Of a stretch of 64,000 nt of DNA, positions 9,779 through 22,270 are shown one piece after another. Position numbers and translations under genes: made by a program. Source of the DNA: Limonium bicolor (Eukaryota; Streptophyta; Magnoliopsida; Caryophyllales; Plumbaginaceae). The stretch covers positions 3,410,001 to 3,474,000 of the forward strand of contig CM041779.1 in the NCBI GenBank assembly GCA_023374045.1, given 5' to 3'. The first letter of the stretch is position 1. Each line of letters opens with the position of its first letter. The notes beneath the pieces are model-generated. The model searched no databases. It had not been told where the DNA came from and was given only the letters and a program-made list of their open reading frames with translations.

Positions 9779-11263
9779 GGGTAATCTTCGAGCCTTATCT
9801 GCCTGTAAATTCGGTCATTCCCTAGCTCGATGTATATTGCGTTGACATTGCCCCAGTCCACCTCCACTCGGCCGGTTCGTTTTTGATTGTGTAACTTATC
9901 ACAATCCAATGACAATGCAGGTATGGGCTGATCACGTCCAAACTGTCTCATAACGCGATCCGGTTGATGCCCCTCAACTATGTTGTTAAGTATTAATGGC
10001 ACAACTACAACAGCTGTGTCAAGTGGGGCATCACCGTATGGTTGCCAGACCCACTGAAAAATTAAATCATATTACATATTCAATGTGCATGGTTAACAGG
10101 AAATAATAATTTGTATGTTTTTTGGGTAATACAATAGTACTTATGTGATCTGCAGTGGGTGGAACCGGGATAGAATCAAGGATGACACGAGCGTCCGGTA
10201 ACTTACTTTTCTTCACACTTGGATTATCCCAACTACAAGTGAACAAATAAAGAGCTTATTCGAACATAATGATAAAAGGTGCATTGCAATTATTAAATAA
10301 AATTTGATATATTATTCTTCACACTTACGAGTAACCGATGATGGCATTTGTTCCAACAAACTGTCTTGGAACTCTAAAAAATGCAGGGAGTCTGGCATAC
10401 GCCCACATTGTAATCAACTTCGTTGCTGCAGTAATAGCCGTTGAATCAAACTGGGTGGCATTGCACAAGCCACGGTAGGTGTGCGCTAAAACTGCTGAAC
10501 CCCACACACTCAGAAAAATCTCTCAGTAATTCTAAATAGCCACAGTCAATGGTACGACTATCATAACTTGGTAGTAACATTCCACCTATCATCCGCATGA
10601 TCCATGCTCTTGCATGACGTTGGTGGATGAGATCTGGTTGTTGATTAAATGCACTTTCCTCCTCATTGCTGATCGCAAACGTGTCCTGCAACCAAACCAA
10701 TGACACTTTGTAACCTCTAATTGAATCGGGTCCCGGTCTTCGACCCAACAGTTCTTCACACAACTCTGCCACATCCTGATTCATACGAACCACAACGACA
10801 TCTCCTTCCACCTTCAGCCCAAGTATATGATGCACATCCTCCAGAGTAATCGTTGCCTCACCAAAAGGCAACATGAAGGTGTGGGGTCTCAGGCCTCCAC
10901 CTTTCAACGAGTGCGCTGACGATCGCTTGGTCACCCTTGATTCTATAAAATGCAGGTCCCATAAAACCAGCCTCGCTGATGTACTCGCGAAGGGCATGGT
11001 GCGGAAGCTCAACCTCCAGGTTGCGAGAGCGCAACTTTCTGTTGATGTATTTTGGGTTACGCATTGCCTACATAGCATGGGCACAAAATTAAATGTTACG
11101 ATCAAAAATACATAATGAACACAATGTAATAAAGATTAACGTCTTATCACTGTACCAGATCATCTGAAAAAAGAGCTGCTGATATATGAGTGGACTGGTA
11201 CGTGAATAGTTCATTGTCCTCGGGTCCCACCTCGGCTGGTTGACGCTGGAATTGCTGGGCCAT
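9779..11263 (-). pseudogene. plant mobile domain (PMD/MAIL1-like) gene, frameshifted and truncated
   Basis: On the minus strand, exons at 11263-11156 (starts MAQQFQRQPAEVG), 11067-10329, 10232 to about 10146 and 10053-9779. Recognisable family landmarks in order: ERWRPET, HTFMLPFGEATITLEDVHHI, LGLKVEGD, RMIGGML, LELLRDF, GSAVLAHTYRGLCNAT, and EGHQPDRVMRQFG. This is the transposon-related plant mobile domain also found in MAIL1-type proteins, which act in nuclear silencing and genome stability (established for the family). It is broken: an extra base in a C run at 10883-10886 shifts the frame before HTFMLPFG, another shift lies at about 10505-10510, the donor after the fourth exon reads ATAAG, and the CACTA terminus cuts off the 3' end. 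Most PMD genes in plant genomes sit inside transposons, and I infer the same here. Confidence 0.82.
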
Positions 11264-11469
11264 CTACATAAACAATAGGACATCGAAAATTAATAGAGAT
11301 AACAAGTGGTAAATTGTAATATATATGTTTTAGGAATTCAAAGACCTGAGTTGTAATTATATTAACCATTCACATCTCATTATTTTTGAAATAAGTAAGA
11401 GTAACAAACCTTCACTAGCGGGTACGGATTAGGGCACAATCAAAGACCTGAATTGTGAAAAAAAATTTG

Positions 11470-12335
11470 GTTAACATTGTAACAACAATAATATAATTAA
11501 TAAAGGCATAAAACCACCAAAATTGGTGATTTTGTAACTCATAAAAAAATGGTCAATTTAATTACGAATTTAAATGAGGTTAGTGGGCATTATAAATGTA
11601 AAAAAATTGCATAACATTATAACAACAATAACATAATTAATTAAGGCATAAAACCACCAAAATTGGTGATTTTGTAACTCATAAAAAATGGTAAATTTAA
11701 TTACAAATTTAAATGAGGTTAGTGGGCATTATAAGTGTAAAAAAAATTGCATAACATTATAACAACAATAACATAATTAATTAAGGCATAAAACCACCAA
11801 AATTGGTGATTTTGTAACTCATAAAAAATGGTAAATTTAATTACGAATTTAAATGAGGTTAGTGGGCATTATAAATGTAAAAAATTGCATAACATTATAA
11901 CAACAATAACATAATTAATTAAGGCATAAAACCACCAAAATTGGTGATTTTGTAACTCATAAAAAATGGTAAATTTAATTACGAATTTAAATGAGGTTAG
12001 TGGGCATTATAAAATGTAAAAAAATTGCATAACATTATAACAACAATAACATAATTAATTAAGGCATAAAACCACCAAAATTGGTGATTTTGTAACTCAT
12101 AAAAAATGGTAAATTTAATTACGAATTTAAATGAGGTTAGTGGGCATTATAAATGTAAAAAAATTGCATAACATTATAACAACAATAACATAATTAATTA
12201 AGGCATAAAACCACCAAAATTGGTGATTTTGTAACTCATAAAAAATGCTAAATTTAATTACGAATTTAAATGAGGTTAGTGGGCATTATAAATGTAAACA
12301 AAATTACTTAACATTATAACAACAATAACATATTG
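11470..12335. repeat. 140-bp satellite, six copies
   Basis: Six tandem copies at spacings of 140, 140, 138, 140 and 140 bp, located by AATTGGTGAT at 11521, 11661, 11801, 11939, 12079 and 12219. Copies are nearly identical, AT-rich, and each contains CACCAAAATTGGTG, a 6-bp stem with an AA loop. The array lies between the first PMD coding exon and the upstream minus-strand TATA box, so it would sit in a leader intron. Confidence 0.92.
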
Positions 12336-12501
12336 TGAGAGGAATAATTATAAACTTAAAAAAAAGTTAGAAGGAGTAATGGAAGGTAGAAGAATTAATT
12401 ACAACTTAATAAACAATTAAAACACAAAAAATAAGGACTATAATAAACATAATAATTAATCACTAATAAACAATACAAAAAAATGAAACAATGAAACTTA
12501 C

Positions 12502-12593
12502 TTGTTCCAAATTCGGAGAGAATGAGAATGAAGGTAAGAGTGTTTTGTGTGAGAGTTGTGGGCAGAATGGGTGAGATTGGGTGGGTTTTTATA
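12502..12593 (-). promoter_or_regulatory. probable PMD promoter and leader exon
   Basis: On the minus strand TATAAAAA (12593-12586) is followed by a C- and T-rich leader and a good splice donor (CAA then GTAAGTTTC at 12501). The matching acceptor is the AG at 11265-11264 directly before the PMD ATG. This implies an intron of about 1.2 kb containing the satellite. Inference from sequence signals alone. Confidence 0.5.
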
Positions 12594-12604
12594 GATTTTT
12601 TTTC

Positions 12605-12895
12605 TACTGGAAGGAGCCACAAGAGCGTGGCGGTTTCAATGCAAAGCGGGCGGATAAGGTTATCCGTGCGATCCGGAGACCGATGGCTGTGATTGGTTGG
12701 CGAGATTTTCGGATAAGGGGCGAAAAATGCAAAGAAGCTGCCCTGATTCGTGGCTTCTTTCGGCAAAATTGCCTGAAGCCGCCCCAAACTCATGGCTGCT
12801 TCAAGCAAAAAAATGCAGAAGCAGCCATTGTCTCGTGGCGGTTTCTGGCAAGCTGCCACAACCCTGTGGCTGCTTCTTTGCATGGGGTTGGCACA
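12605..12895. repeat. GAAGC/GCTTC hairpin array upstream of the PMD TATA box
   Basis: At least four imperfect tandem hairpins between 12733 and 12890, each of the form GAAGC-N-GCC, spacer, (G)TGGC-N-GCTTC, repeating every 40 bp or so. A related copy (GCCAC and GTGGCGGTTTC) lies at 12615. The stems vary but keep pairing. It sits upstream of the minus-strand TATA box, as the arrays in elements 1 and 3 sit upstream of theirs. It could alternatively belong to the 5' LTR of element 2, whose left border is not defined. Confidence 0.6.
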
Positions 12896-13857
12896 TCTGC
12901 GTAATTTTTTGCGAAAACGACCACCGCATGTAATTTTTTTTTAATTTGGTATTTTTATGAAAATTTTCTGAGACTTAATTGAATTCTTCCAGTATTCGAA
13001 ACCCTAGCGCAGCCACGAGGAGAGACAACAAACGGAGGGGAAACATCAGTCAGTTTTAACAGACCGGAGTAGAAGGCGGAGACCGAATTTGTCATTGTTC
13101 CATAATTAGATGATGTTTTCTAATCTCTTAATTATTATTATTATTTCTTTGTCTCCGATGTCTGAGTAATTGTTAGAATTCTGGTTTTACTATGGACAAC
13201 TAGTTTATTATTTTTCTTCCTGAGTTGTTAAATACTAATTCGATACATATTGTAGTTTTGTTCCTAGTTATTTATTGATATTCTCTTGTGATTAATTATT
13301 GCTTGAGTTTATTGTGTATGAATTGCTTACAAGTGAGAACTGCGGCATTCATTAGACCATGAGAATATTACCAGTGAAACTACAGATGACAATTCCTAGG
13401 GATTAGCTGACTAGAAACCAGATGAATCGATAATGCTACTAGTTGATTTGTAAATTCGTAACGATCGAGAGTTAGGATTTGGGAATTGCTAGTAAAGATG
13501 TATCTTGCGGGAGACCAGTTTTAGATAATTTAGATATGAGGTTGCAATCTAGAATTTAGAAAACACTTAGGAAGGGAATTGAGAAACCAGGAAGGAGTAG
13601 TAAACCAGGATTCACCCTTTTAGAATTTTGTTTAGAAGATCATTTTTTTATTGTTTTTTTTAGTTTATTTATATTTTTGCAAACCAACCCCCAATTTATT
13701 ATTGTTATTTTTCCTTCAGTTTATTAGTTAGTTAGATTAAAGACTCAAACTAGACACAACCTCCTTTGGTTCGATAACCTAGGGAATACTACATAGGAAA
13801 ACTTGCTACGATAGACCGGTACACTTGCAGCAATACGTTTTATACCGTACAAGTTTT

Positions 13858-13875
13858 TGGCGCCGTTGCCGGGGA
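13858..13875 (+). other. primer binding site, element 2
   Basis: TGGCGCCGTTGCCGGGGA, identical to elements 1 and 3, 6 nt after the LTR end CCGTACA. Confidence 0.88.
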
Positions 13876-14349
13876 GGCACGGTTATTTAGTTTAGTCTTT
13901 ATTATAGTTTTATTTATTTTTGTTTTGTTTTATTTTGTTTTTGATAATTAACTTGGTTTATTTGATTGTTTTGATTTTTATAGTTATTTGTTTCTAGGAT
14001 TTTTATTTTATTAGATTAGTTTATTTATTGTTTTGTTTAATTTTGTTCTTATTAATTTTATTTGAGTTTGTTTTCTTTTAGTTCAATTTTATTTTATTTT
14101 AGTTTTTCCTTATTTTTTTTATTTTGGATCTGTTTATTTTATTTTTATTGATAGGATTTTGCTAGTTTGATTATATTTTTGTTCTCGTTCAATTTTGTTT
14201 TTATTTAATTTTCTTTTTGTTATCAGTTTAATTTTCTTTTCTTTTGTGTTTTGCTTTTTGTTTATTTTATTTTTATGTACATAGTTTTATTTTTATTTTC
14301 TTCTTTATGTATATAATTAATTTCTCTTTTTCTTTCGAGGTACTTTGAT

Positions 14350-15248
14350 ATGATGGCTGGATATTACAATCCGCCCGGAGGTTGGTCTGGATATTACAAC
14401 CAATGGGTTGTATGCAAAAGGTGTGGAGGAGACCACGAGTGTGCTTATTGTCCAGTTGTTTCCACTAGTTTGGAGGATGCTTTAAGAAATTTTATATTGT
14501 CTAGCCCTCCTGAAGCACGACCGTCTCCTGAACACTATTATCCTGCACAAAGTTACTACCAGTGGGTTATTGCCAAACAAGTGGAGGGAATCATGAGAGT
14601 TCACAATGTCAGGGTAATCTATCTAGTTTGGAAGCTGCAGTTGCAAATTTTAATGCCTCTTTCGAGTCACGTTCTGCTGGGCATAAGGCCTTTATGATGA
14701 AGATGAAGGAGCATCGAGAGAATAATGCTAGAATTTTAGGCCATCTAGTTTAAATATCCCCAAAGCTTGGATGTGAACCGATTCCTGAGGTCAAACAACC
14801 TGTTGAAGTAGCTGCGTGGAGTGGTACGCAGCTTGATCCAACGATCCCTGAAGTTGCTAACACACTTGAGTTGGAGATCATGGAGAGACCAGAGCTAGAG
14901 GTTGAGCAATTTGATGAATTTACAGAGTTAGAGAATAATCTAATTCATGAAGCTATTCAGTCTAGTCCTTCTCCACCTATACCTGAGCCAAAGAGTCTAC
15001 CAGTCAACCTTCTTCCCGCACCTGCTAATGAGCCATCAGAGCAGAGTTATCTCATCGACTTCAAGGAGCCCTTGACTCCTGTTGAAGTTGATCTTCCTAT
15101 AGGTTCTTCCTCTGAGCTTCCATCGGATGACAAGGATGTTTACATCCTTGAATTTGAGAAGGAGGACCAGCCAAAATGTGATCTTCACATCAAAGATCAC
15201 CCACCTCAACACAACCATCTGATGCATGATCGGTGGAGTTTACACTGA
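14350..15248 (+). pseudogene. gag remnant with zinc knuckles plus acidic [YF]IL module, element 2
   Basis: Starts MMAGYYNPPGG. An intact Athila-style knuckle CKRCGGDHECAYC (C-x2-C-x3-H-x4-C) is near residue 23, and a second, CQTSGGNHESSQC, has lost its second Cys. Reading the second knuckle needs a frame change near 14560-14590. That frame then runs to a single TAA at 14751, after which the same frame stays open through 15248. The C-terminal part is acidic and contains SYLIDFKEP, DDKDVYILEFEKED and DLHIKDHPP, matching module pieces in element 3. The retrotrans_gag core domain is absent. Broken by one shift and one stop; presumably dead. Confidence 0.7.
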
Positions 15249-15383
15249 TATATTTGGAGTGTTGAGGTTTTATTTCCATTTGATCGGGGTCGTTTTATGA
15301 AGATATATGATGCCCGCCCCGCCCACCCTTTGACACCCACATCGACATTCATTTTCAATCTTGGTTGACCTTAGGCAGGTATG

Positions 15384-15431
15384 GTCTAGCCAAAGACGTT
15401 AAAGAATGACAGCTGGTTGGGAGGCAACCCA
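15384..15431 (+). ncRNA. twin-hairpin module, element 2
   Basis: GTCTAGCCAAAGAC (15384-15397), then exactly 20 nt, then TGGGAGGCAACCCA (15418-15431). The flanking sequence has diverged from element 1 while the two hairpins have not. Confidence 0.7.
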
Positions 15432-15599
15432 GTGTTATATTTTATTTTGTTAGTTTTTAATTTTAGTTTTAATTTCTTTTTGTAGTTATTTTTCTAGTTT
15501 TGTTGTCTATTACTTTTTAACTTTGTTTTGTAGTTTTGGTTGCTTCTGGTGTTTTCTTTTCAGATGAATTATTCATGGTGATACTGCAACCAGGCTGCA

Positions 15600-15632
15600 A
15601 CACTTGAGCAAAGCTCAAGTGTGGGGTGGGGT
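15600..15632 (+). repeat. hairpin and purine tract, element 2
   Basis: ACACTTGAGC (15600-15609) and GCTCAAGTGT (15613-15622) form a perfect 10-bp stem with a 3-nt loop, running into GGGGTGGGG. In elements 1 and 3 the loop is over 50 nt. Confidence 0.7.
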
Positions 15633-15729
15633 CACTCTACACATTGCAACAACAAAATCCAGGGGAGTTCTAGTTCTAGTTCTTTTCTTTTAATTTTCAT
15701 TTTTATCAATGACTGTTCTGCTGTGTTTC

Positions 15730-18230
15730 TGTAATACCCCAAATTTCTAAACTGTGATTAGGGCCTTACTTAACTGTAAACCTTAGGAAACCCTAATTTC
15801 TAAGGATGGAGAAGGTTCTAGTTAGTTGGAAGTGCATGGTGAACATCAGAAACTCTAGTTTCCGGAGTATCACCCGGTAAACCTTAGTTTCGCAGGATTC
15901 CTGAAATTCCTCAGGAACTGAGAGTGGTTATCAACCTTAGGAAGAGTGTTAGATAATTTTGAGAGTGTTTTGAGGGAAGAAACAATCATATCTTTCTTCT
16001 TTAATATAAGACAATTTAGTTACATTTTTCAGTATTAGTGGTTCTGGGCAAACGAGGTGAAGCTTTCGAAGGCTCAGAAGTAACCCGAGAATTCATGAAA
16101 CTTGTATAACCCATACTGTATTACATACCTACATATATAGTCTAATCCCGAAAGCTCAAGCCAAACATGGCCTAAGATGGTGGCCGAAAATATCAAGGAA
16201 AGGAGAGAAAAATAATCTCGGTTACATTCACCACCTCCTTACTATCACACCTCCTTACTATTCCAATGATTACAAAACCAACTTGCTCCCCCTTATCCAT
16301 TCAAGGGCGGTTACATACCAATGGTGAGGATTGGTTTTTTGGACACTTGGCACAAATCAATTGCTATGGACAATTTCTAGAAGTAATGATTATAAGTTAA
16401 AGGATAAGTGATGAAATTAGTATAAAAGGTGGGGGGGGGGGGTGGAGGTCGGCCATGGTAGGTGAGCAGGTGGCCATTCTTCTTCATCTACCTTGCTTCT
16501 CCTAAGCTATAAAACACCATTGGAGCTTAGGCAACATACTCTTCCATTAGAAACACAAGTTTAAGGTAGTAATTAAGCTAAATCAAGGAAAAAGGCAAGT
16601 TTAAGGAGTGGAAGCCAAACTCCAAGGTGGGTGACTTGGTTGGTGGAGGTTTTGAGTCAAGAAACCTATAATCAAGGTAGAAAGCTCCAAAATGGCTAGG
16701 AGAGGACAGGTAACTCTATGCACATCATTTTCACCTTTAAAGATTATTTTCTTTCTTAAATCATTCTATTTGGTTACCTACGAATCCTATCCTTTTTCTT
16801 CTTAACTTTTTACAGTAAACTAGGGATGAATATTTAGTGACTATCCTAGAAAATCAAGTCGAAATAAGGTGGGAAGTAGGGAAACTCTAAGTAACTTTGA
16901 AAATGGAGAAAAATGAGCTTTGAGCTTTAGGAATTGTTTGATGGGTTTCCGACATGGTTTGAGCTAAAATTTTGAGGGTGTCTTTAATAGTGAATATATG
17001 GTTATGGTTGAAAAATCAAGTCGAATGTAGAAATTTAAGTCGGTTAGACAGGTAAAGAAGCTAAAAATGAGAAAATGTGCTTTAAGCCTTTCTGAGTGGT
17101 TGAATGGGTTTCCGAATTGATATTGGAGCTGAAATTTTGGGGCGATACTTGTGTTGTTGATATTGGATCATGGTTAAATTTTTAGGCGGATAATCTTTTG
17201 GGAAGTTATTTAAGTTGGTGAATAGTGATTTTGGTCAAAAATGAGATTTTAAGCTTTCTAAGGTGGTTTCTTGGAAATTGTTTGATTCTATAGTTTATTG
17301 AAGCTTGAATGGTATTGTTATGACGATATTAAGGTGATTTTACAAGTGTTGAACTTGATGTGTGGATTAACTTGTGTTGCTTGCTTAAGCTGGTTTATGA
17401 TATCTTACTCATGGTTTGTAAATGTTTTTAAGGATAACCTCTTGTGGTGGTGGTGGTGGGAAAGTATTGTGTGATGTTGATATCATGGTTATCTCTAAGG
17501 CTATGTCCTCTGTGAGCCTTTAGGCCAAGCCGACGTTCCGGCAACAAAATAGCTCCTACTAATGAATTAGAGCTGCCACTATGATCTACTCCTATTGGGC
17601 AAAGTTTTCAATAGGGGGTGTGCACACTTAAGGACAAGGGTGGGTGGGTGGTGGTGGTGGACTTCATTTGGGAAATCTTGTTTATGATATTAATATCTCT
17701 TGATAATTCTGGTACAGGTAAATGGTGTGTGATCTATTCTGATTTGCTATATTGTTAATATTTGTTGAAAAACAAGGTTTAAAGAGAAAATAAGTTTTTT
17801 AACGGGGGTGGTAGTTTACTCAGTTTTTACTGATTTTCTTTGTTTGTGTTTTCCTGTGTATATGAACTATGTGTGTTCAGGGTAACTGGGATGGTCACCT
17901 TCTCTGCACTGAGGACGGTCCACCGATACTTTCTATATTTTCATGTTTGTCACCTATCGTAGATTTATACAGCTTGGGGTCACCGAGATAGTGCTTGAGG
18001 AGTGGAACAAGAAGATACAGAGTTTTAGGCACCCGGAGAATGGCAGTAGTCAGTCCATCACCTATGAAGTTTCCACTGTTTATGAGTACATGGAAGTAGT
18101 CCCATGCTAAGATGCTAGTGATGTAATCGTCTTTTATACCCCTTGATTTGGTGTAAAATAGGAGTAGGAGCTAACATAGTGGTTGGCTGGAAGGGGTCTT
18201 TTGGGTACTAAGGTGTAAAGTGACGGGTTG
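15730..18230 (+). mobile_element. LTR-like segment (TGTAATACCCC type), solo or truncated
   Basis: Begins TGTAATACCCC, a start typical of Ty3/gypsy (Tekay/Del-like) LTRs in plants, and ends abruptly at 18230 where element 5 starts. About 2.5 kb with no coding potential that I can see; it includes a G run of about 11 at 16431 and TGG repeats at 17447 and 17650. No partner LTR is in the window, so its LTR identity is inferred from the start sequence and the neighbouring insertion. Confidence 0.4.
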
Positions 18231-20338
18231 TGAAATACCCCGGACTTAATTAGGGTGATTAAATTACTCTAATACGATATTGAGGGTCTATTAGTGCCTA
18301 ATGAATTTTGGTAAAAAGAATAAATCCAAAAGAAATAATAAAACGCTTAAAGAGCGAAAAACGCTAAAACAAGCGTTAAGTGACCCTAGAGAATACAACC
18401 TTAAATAGGGTACTAAATGAATTTAAAGGCTTAATAATGCCTAAATAATATTATGAACAATTCCAAGAAAATGGATCCATAAATGAATTAAAAACGCTAA
18501 TAAGCTTAGCGCACGTTTTTCGAGAAAACCCGAAAACGTGACTTTGAGTGGTCAAACGAACCCGTAAAAATTATAGTTCATTAAGTAACTATAAATAACA
18601 TTAATGGGAGTATATAGCCATTAAAATTAAAAAACGAGAAAATTCCAGGAAAACGGGCCCGGTTAGTGAATAGTGCTAAACCGGGTAAATTAACGAGCGT
18701 TTTCAGTAAAAGACAAAAAAACGCTCCAGCTGGTATTATTAAGGGGGCCGGTTTTGCTAGTCAAAAAGCCTCCCCTCACACACAATAAAATAGAAGAAAG
18801 AAAGAAAAGTAAGGAAGAAGAAAAGTAGAAAAGGGTAACCTCTCTTCTCTCTCCTCCTATTCTCTCTTTTCTTTTCTCTTTCCTATCTCTCTCCTTATTC
18901 CAACCGTTTTCTCCTCCCCTCTGGTCTGAGCGATTTGAGCTCCCCTCCCATGGCTTCCTCACTTCAATGCCATGCCTAAGCTTCTCCAAGCCTCCAATCA
19001 CAAATAATTACATAATTTGAACTCCCTCATCCTCCTCTATCATTCCCTCTTTTCAAAATTGCAAAAGGATGAGTTTCATCTCCCATGGGGTTTTCTCCAT
19101 TTGAAGAGAAAATGGCATCAAAGTGTAGCTTGGAGCATCCTCTTTCAAACAAGGTAAAAATCTCCAAGAAAAATTCACTTTCCCTCAATCTCTTGGTGTA
19201 GCCGATTTTTCACCATTTTGATACCTTGTTTCTCCTTGTTTTTGAGCTGCATTCAACCCTCCAATGGTGGGAGTAATTCCCTTCTTGATTCAAGGGTGAG
19301 AACCCCTCTTAAAAGGCTCCAAAAAGGTAAACCCTAACCTTGTGTTTTAAGCCTTAAATTGATTTAGAGTTCCAAGGGTTTAGAGAAATTAATTCAATGC
19401 ATTTTTGTGTTTCTTGAATTTTGGGATGGAGTTTGGAAACTCCATTCCCTCTTGACCGATTTTGAGAGATGAGGAGCAAGAGGAAATTAAGGAGAGACTT
19501 GTAAATTAAGGTAAGAAATCTACCTTAAACTTTTTTTAATTTGCTTTAGGAGTTGGGAAGGGTTAAATTAAAACAATGAACCCAACTAGTGAATTAATGT
19601 AGTTGATTGAACTTGAGGGTAATTGTGAACTTGTGTTGATTTAAGGGCTTATGCCATGGTATTTGAGATTTGAGTTATATTGTTGTTTGGATAATTTTGA
19701 GGATATATTATGTGCTGGTAGGACCCTTGTAAGGGTGTGGCTAGATTAGGAATAAAATTGGTGAGATTTGATGGTTTGGAGTATGTTAAATTTATGGGGA
19801 GGTTATGGCAAAATTTTGGTAGAAAAACAAGTGTTTAAAGATGACTTAGTGTATTGGAGAACCTAGGTGTTTGTAGTGTTGTTTGAAGTGTAGTAGTAGC
19901 CTTGAAATGGCATTTGGAGAACTAGTAGAGGAGAGGTGAAAATCTGTAGCAATGGAGTACAGAAGGTTTTAGAAAAACTAGAAAATGAATTAGTGTGCAA
20001 GACTTAGGAAATGAGAGTCGGACTTGGGTTTAGAATGGTGTATACCTAGGAATGAATTGGTATGGTCATTAGGTGATTTGGTAGGCTTGGTAAGATGTAA
20101 AAACTAGCAAGAAGGAGTTAGAATTGCAAAAGAGTGCAAAATGCAAAATGTGAGAACTTGAATTGTTAGATTTGAACAAGAATTGGAATAGGGATTTAAC
20201 CAAGGATTTGAGGTGGTTTGAGGAGTGTTTTGAGGTGTTAAAGTGTGTAGAAAACTTGTGGAAAGACTAGGGAAAGATTAAGGGTGGTTTATGGGTTGAT
20301 TAGGGGCTGAAAAATAATGTATGTTGCAGGTTTTGGCA

Positions 20339-20592
20339 GGGTCCGGGACTTGGTCCTTGGACAAAGTCCCGGACCACCCCTTAATATTAGGCCGAGAGTT
20401 CTTGCAGTACTTGGTCCGGGACTTGAGGGATGGACAAGGTCCCGGACCACCTATTAAAATCATGCCAGAGTGAAGTACATGCTGGTCCGGGACTAGAGAA
20501 AGGGACAAGGTCCTGGACCAGTGTAGGAATTCCACCCGAGAGTTTGGTTATGCATTGGTCCGGGACTATAGGTAGGGACCAAGTCCTGGACC
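20339..20592. repeat. 72-bp-period hairpin array in the element 5 LTR
   Basis: Four hairpins start at 20341, 20413, 20484 and 20557. The first pairs GTCCGGGACTT with AAGTCCCGGAC (11 bp, perfect); the second pairs GGTCCGGGAC with GTCCCGGACC; the third and fourth pair GGTCCGGGAC with GTCCTGGACC, so one G-C pair has become G-T. Loops are 12-17 nt. Confidence 0.9.
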
Positions 20593-21793
20593 ACCCCCAG
20601 AATTCAATAGAATGTGTTTTTAAGGGTTTAAAAGATGGGGGTTTGAATGGTATTGGTTTTAGATGATGTTTGGGAGTTGTGTGGTGACTTGTAAAGGTCC
20701 TAAGAAGTATAAACAAGTGTTGGGAGTGAATGAGTAAGTTAAGGAAATAGGAATACTTAAGTAAACTGAGATAACGGGATAACGGGGTAAGTACGGGAGT
20801 AGCATTTATGTACGTACCGTAGCACCTTAATATTAATTGAACCATTTGACATGTAAATAGTGGTTCAAGAGTAAGACTTGAGGAACAAGTGTGAACCGAG
20901 GAACGAGGGAACACCTGGTAAAGATAACCCCGGTGAAAGGTATGATTTCCTCATGCTCTGTATCCTAACTTGGTTACCCCGATTTGTGTGCTTGTTTGAT
21001 TGTGTGATCACCTAACAAGATAAATGCACGAATCGGATTGTGTGTACTCCCTTGTGTTTGTATGATATTGCTTGTGGTTGGATTATTGATTAAACTGAAG
21101 TTTGTATAATTCATGAAATGTGGAATGTGAATGAATTGCTTGAATGTGATTGTGTGTGGTAGTGCGACTCATAGTTGAGTCTTGTGTGAGTAGAGACTCG
21201 TAGAAAGAGTCAAGTGCGAACTAATAAAAGGTGGAACACACTACAACTATCGAAACCATACACGGTAACATAAACCTACGAACACATTCGAGCGTGGGAA
21301 GGTATACGGGAGTAGTAACCTCCCGATAACGGTTAGAGAACCGAAATGACTAAACCCACACGATAAATATTAGTGGAAGTATATAAGTAACCTCTAACTA
21401 GAGGATTGGAAAGTTGTTCAAAATACGAACCTTGAGTAAAGTAATGAATGGTAAGGGATCACCAAACCCCTTAGAAATATAGTCGAACCCCAATGAGAGG
21501 AACCGACTAACATGAGCAATGTCCCGAACATGAGAGTATTCAATAAGTTGGTTGAAACCTTAAACCTTAGAATACTAGACATTGAGGAATTCCCTAATCC
21601 ATTAGATGCTATCGAGAGAGATACTTCTAGGCTAATCCTTGAGATTGTGAATTGACTCCGAGAGAGGAGTTGTGGGAATCTGAGTAGTCCGGTAGTGAAC
21701 CGGACATTTGAGTATTTGAGGAGCTAACTGTATAGCCCTATTTGTATTTGAGCCCGGTGGTGGGTCTTGTGCATGACCCTGCCCGGAGGTCGT

Positions 21794-21798
21794 GAGAT
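21794..21798. repeat. target site duplication of element 3, left copy
   Basis: GAGAT here and at 29419-29423 directly after the right LTR. Confidence 0.88.
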
Positions 21799-22067
21799 AG
21801 ATAAGTGTCCAAATGAGCATGTTTTATAGGTGTATTTCATGTATAATATTAGCACTTTTCTTGCTCATTTCTCCACTTCGGTTAGTTTTCCTCTAGTTTA
21901 TGTTTTATTGTTTATCTCACAAATTTATTGTTTTAACATGAGGAAAACCAAGCCGGGAGTGAAGTAGACGAAGAGACGAACGCGTAGACGCAAACGGCTC
22001 AGAAAACAGAGTCCAAACGAAGAATCTAGAGCCGGTCAAAGTTTGAAGGAAAATAGGCCACGGTCAA

Positions 22068-22270
22068 GGGCTGCAACCGCCCAAGAAGAGGCGGACCTCT
22101 CACGGGCTGCAACCGCCCCATAACTGGCGGAACCATTAGCTTGCAACCGCCCAAGAAGAGGCGGAACCATTAGCTGCAACCGCCCATAATGGGGCGGACA
22201 AGAACAAGGGCAACCGCCCAAGAATAGGCGGACAGCACACAATGAAGAAACCGCCTATTAAGAGGCGGTC
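22068..22270. repeat. CCGCC/GGCGG hairpin array, element 3 5' LTR
   Basis: Six or so tandem hairpins of the form CCGCC, about 8-nt loop, GGCGG. The last is ACCGCCT and AGGCGGT separated by ATTAAG. The array begins 23 bp after the block shared with element 1, just as the array of element 1 does, although the repeat sequences differ. The copy in the 3' LTR is at 28022-28226. Confidence 0.88.

Larger units (their letters stand above)
13000..15729 (+). mobile_element. element 2: truncated Athila-like non-autonomous element
   Basis: Has an LTR end (CCGTACA at 13851), the same 6-nt spacer as element 1, the primer site at 13858, a T-rich leader, a decayed gag-type frame with zinc knuckles and the acidic module, and the conserved 3' hairpins. 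It stops at 15729, where an unrelated LTR-like sequence begins with TGTAATACCCC; no 3' LTR is present. The left LTR border is a guess because there is no second LTR to compare. Confidence 0.7.
18231..21798 (+). repeat. element 5, 5' LTR, first part
   Basis: Starts TGAAATACCCC and is homologous to the LTRs of element 4, which lie on the minus strand. It is interrupted at 21798 by element 3 and resumes at 29424. Joined length is about 4.5 kb, matching the 4.6-kb LTRs of element 4. Contains the hairpin array at 20339-20592. No gene is present; long frames here are incidental. Confidence 0.85.

Noticed and set aside
12395..12883. 162-codon minus-strand frame
   Set aside because: Covers promoter, leader exon and start of intron of the PMD gene; low-complexity, no domain.
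16428..16443. G run (about 11) as a quadruplex or functional site
   Set aside because: A single homopolymer, likely slippage or sequencing artefact; no supporting structure.
20387..20914. 175-codon minus-strand frame in the element 5 LTR
   Set aside because: Overlaps the hairpin array; no counterpart in the homologous LTRs of element 4.
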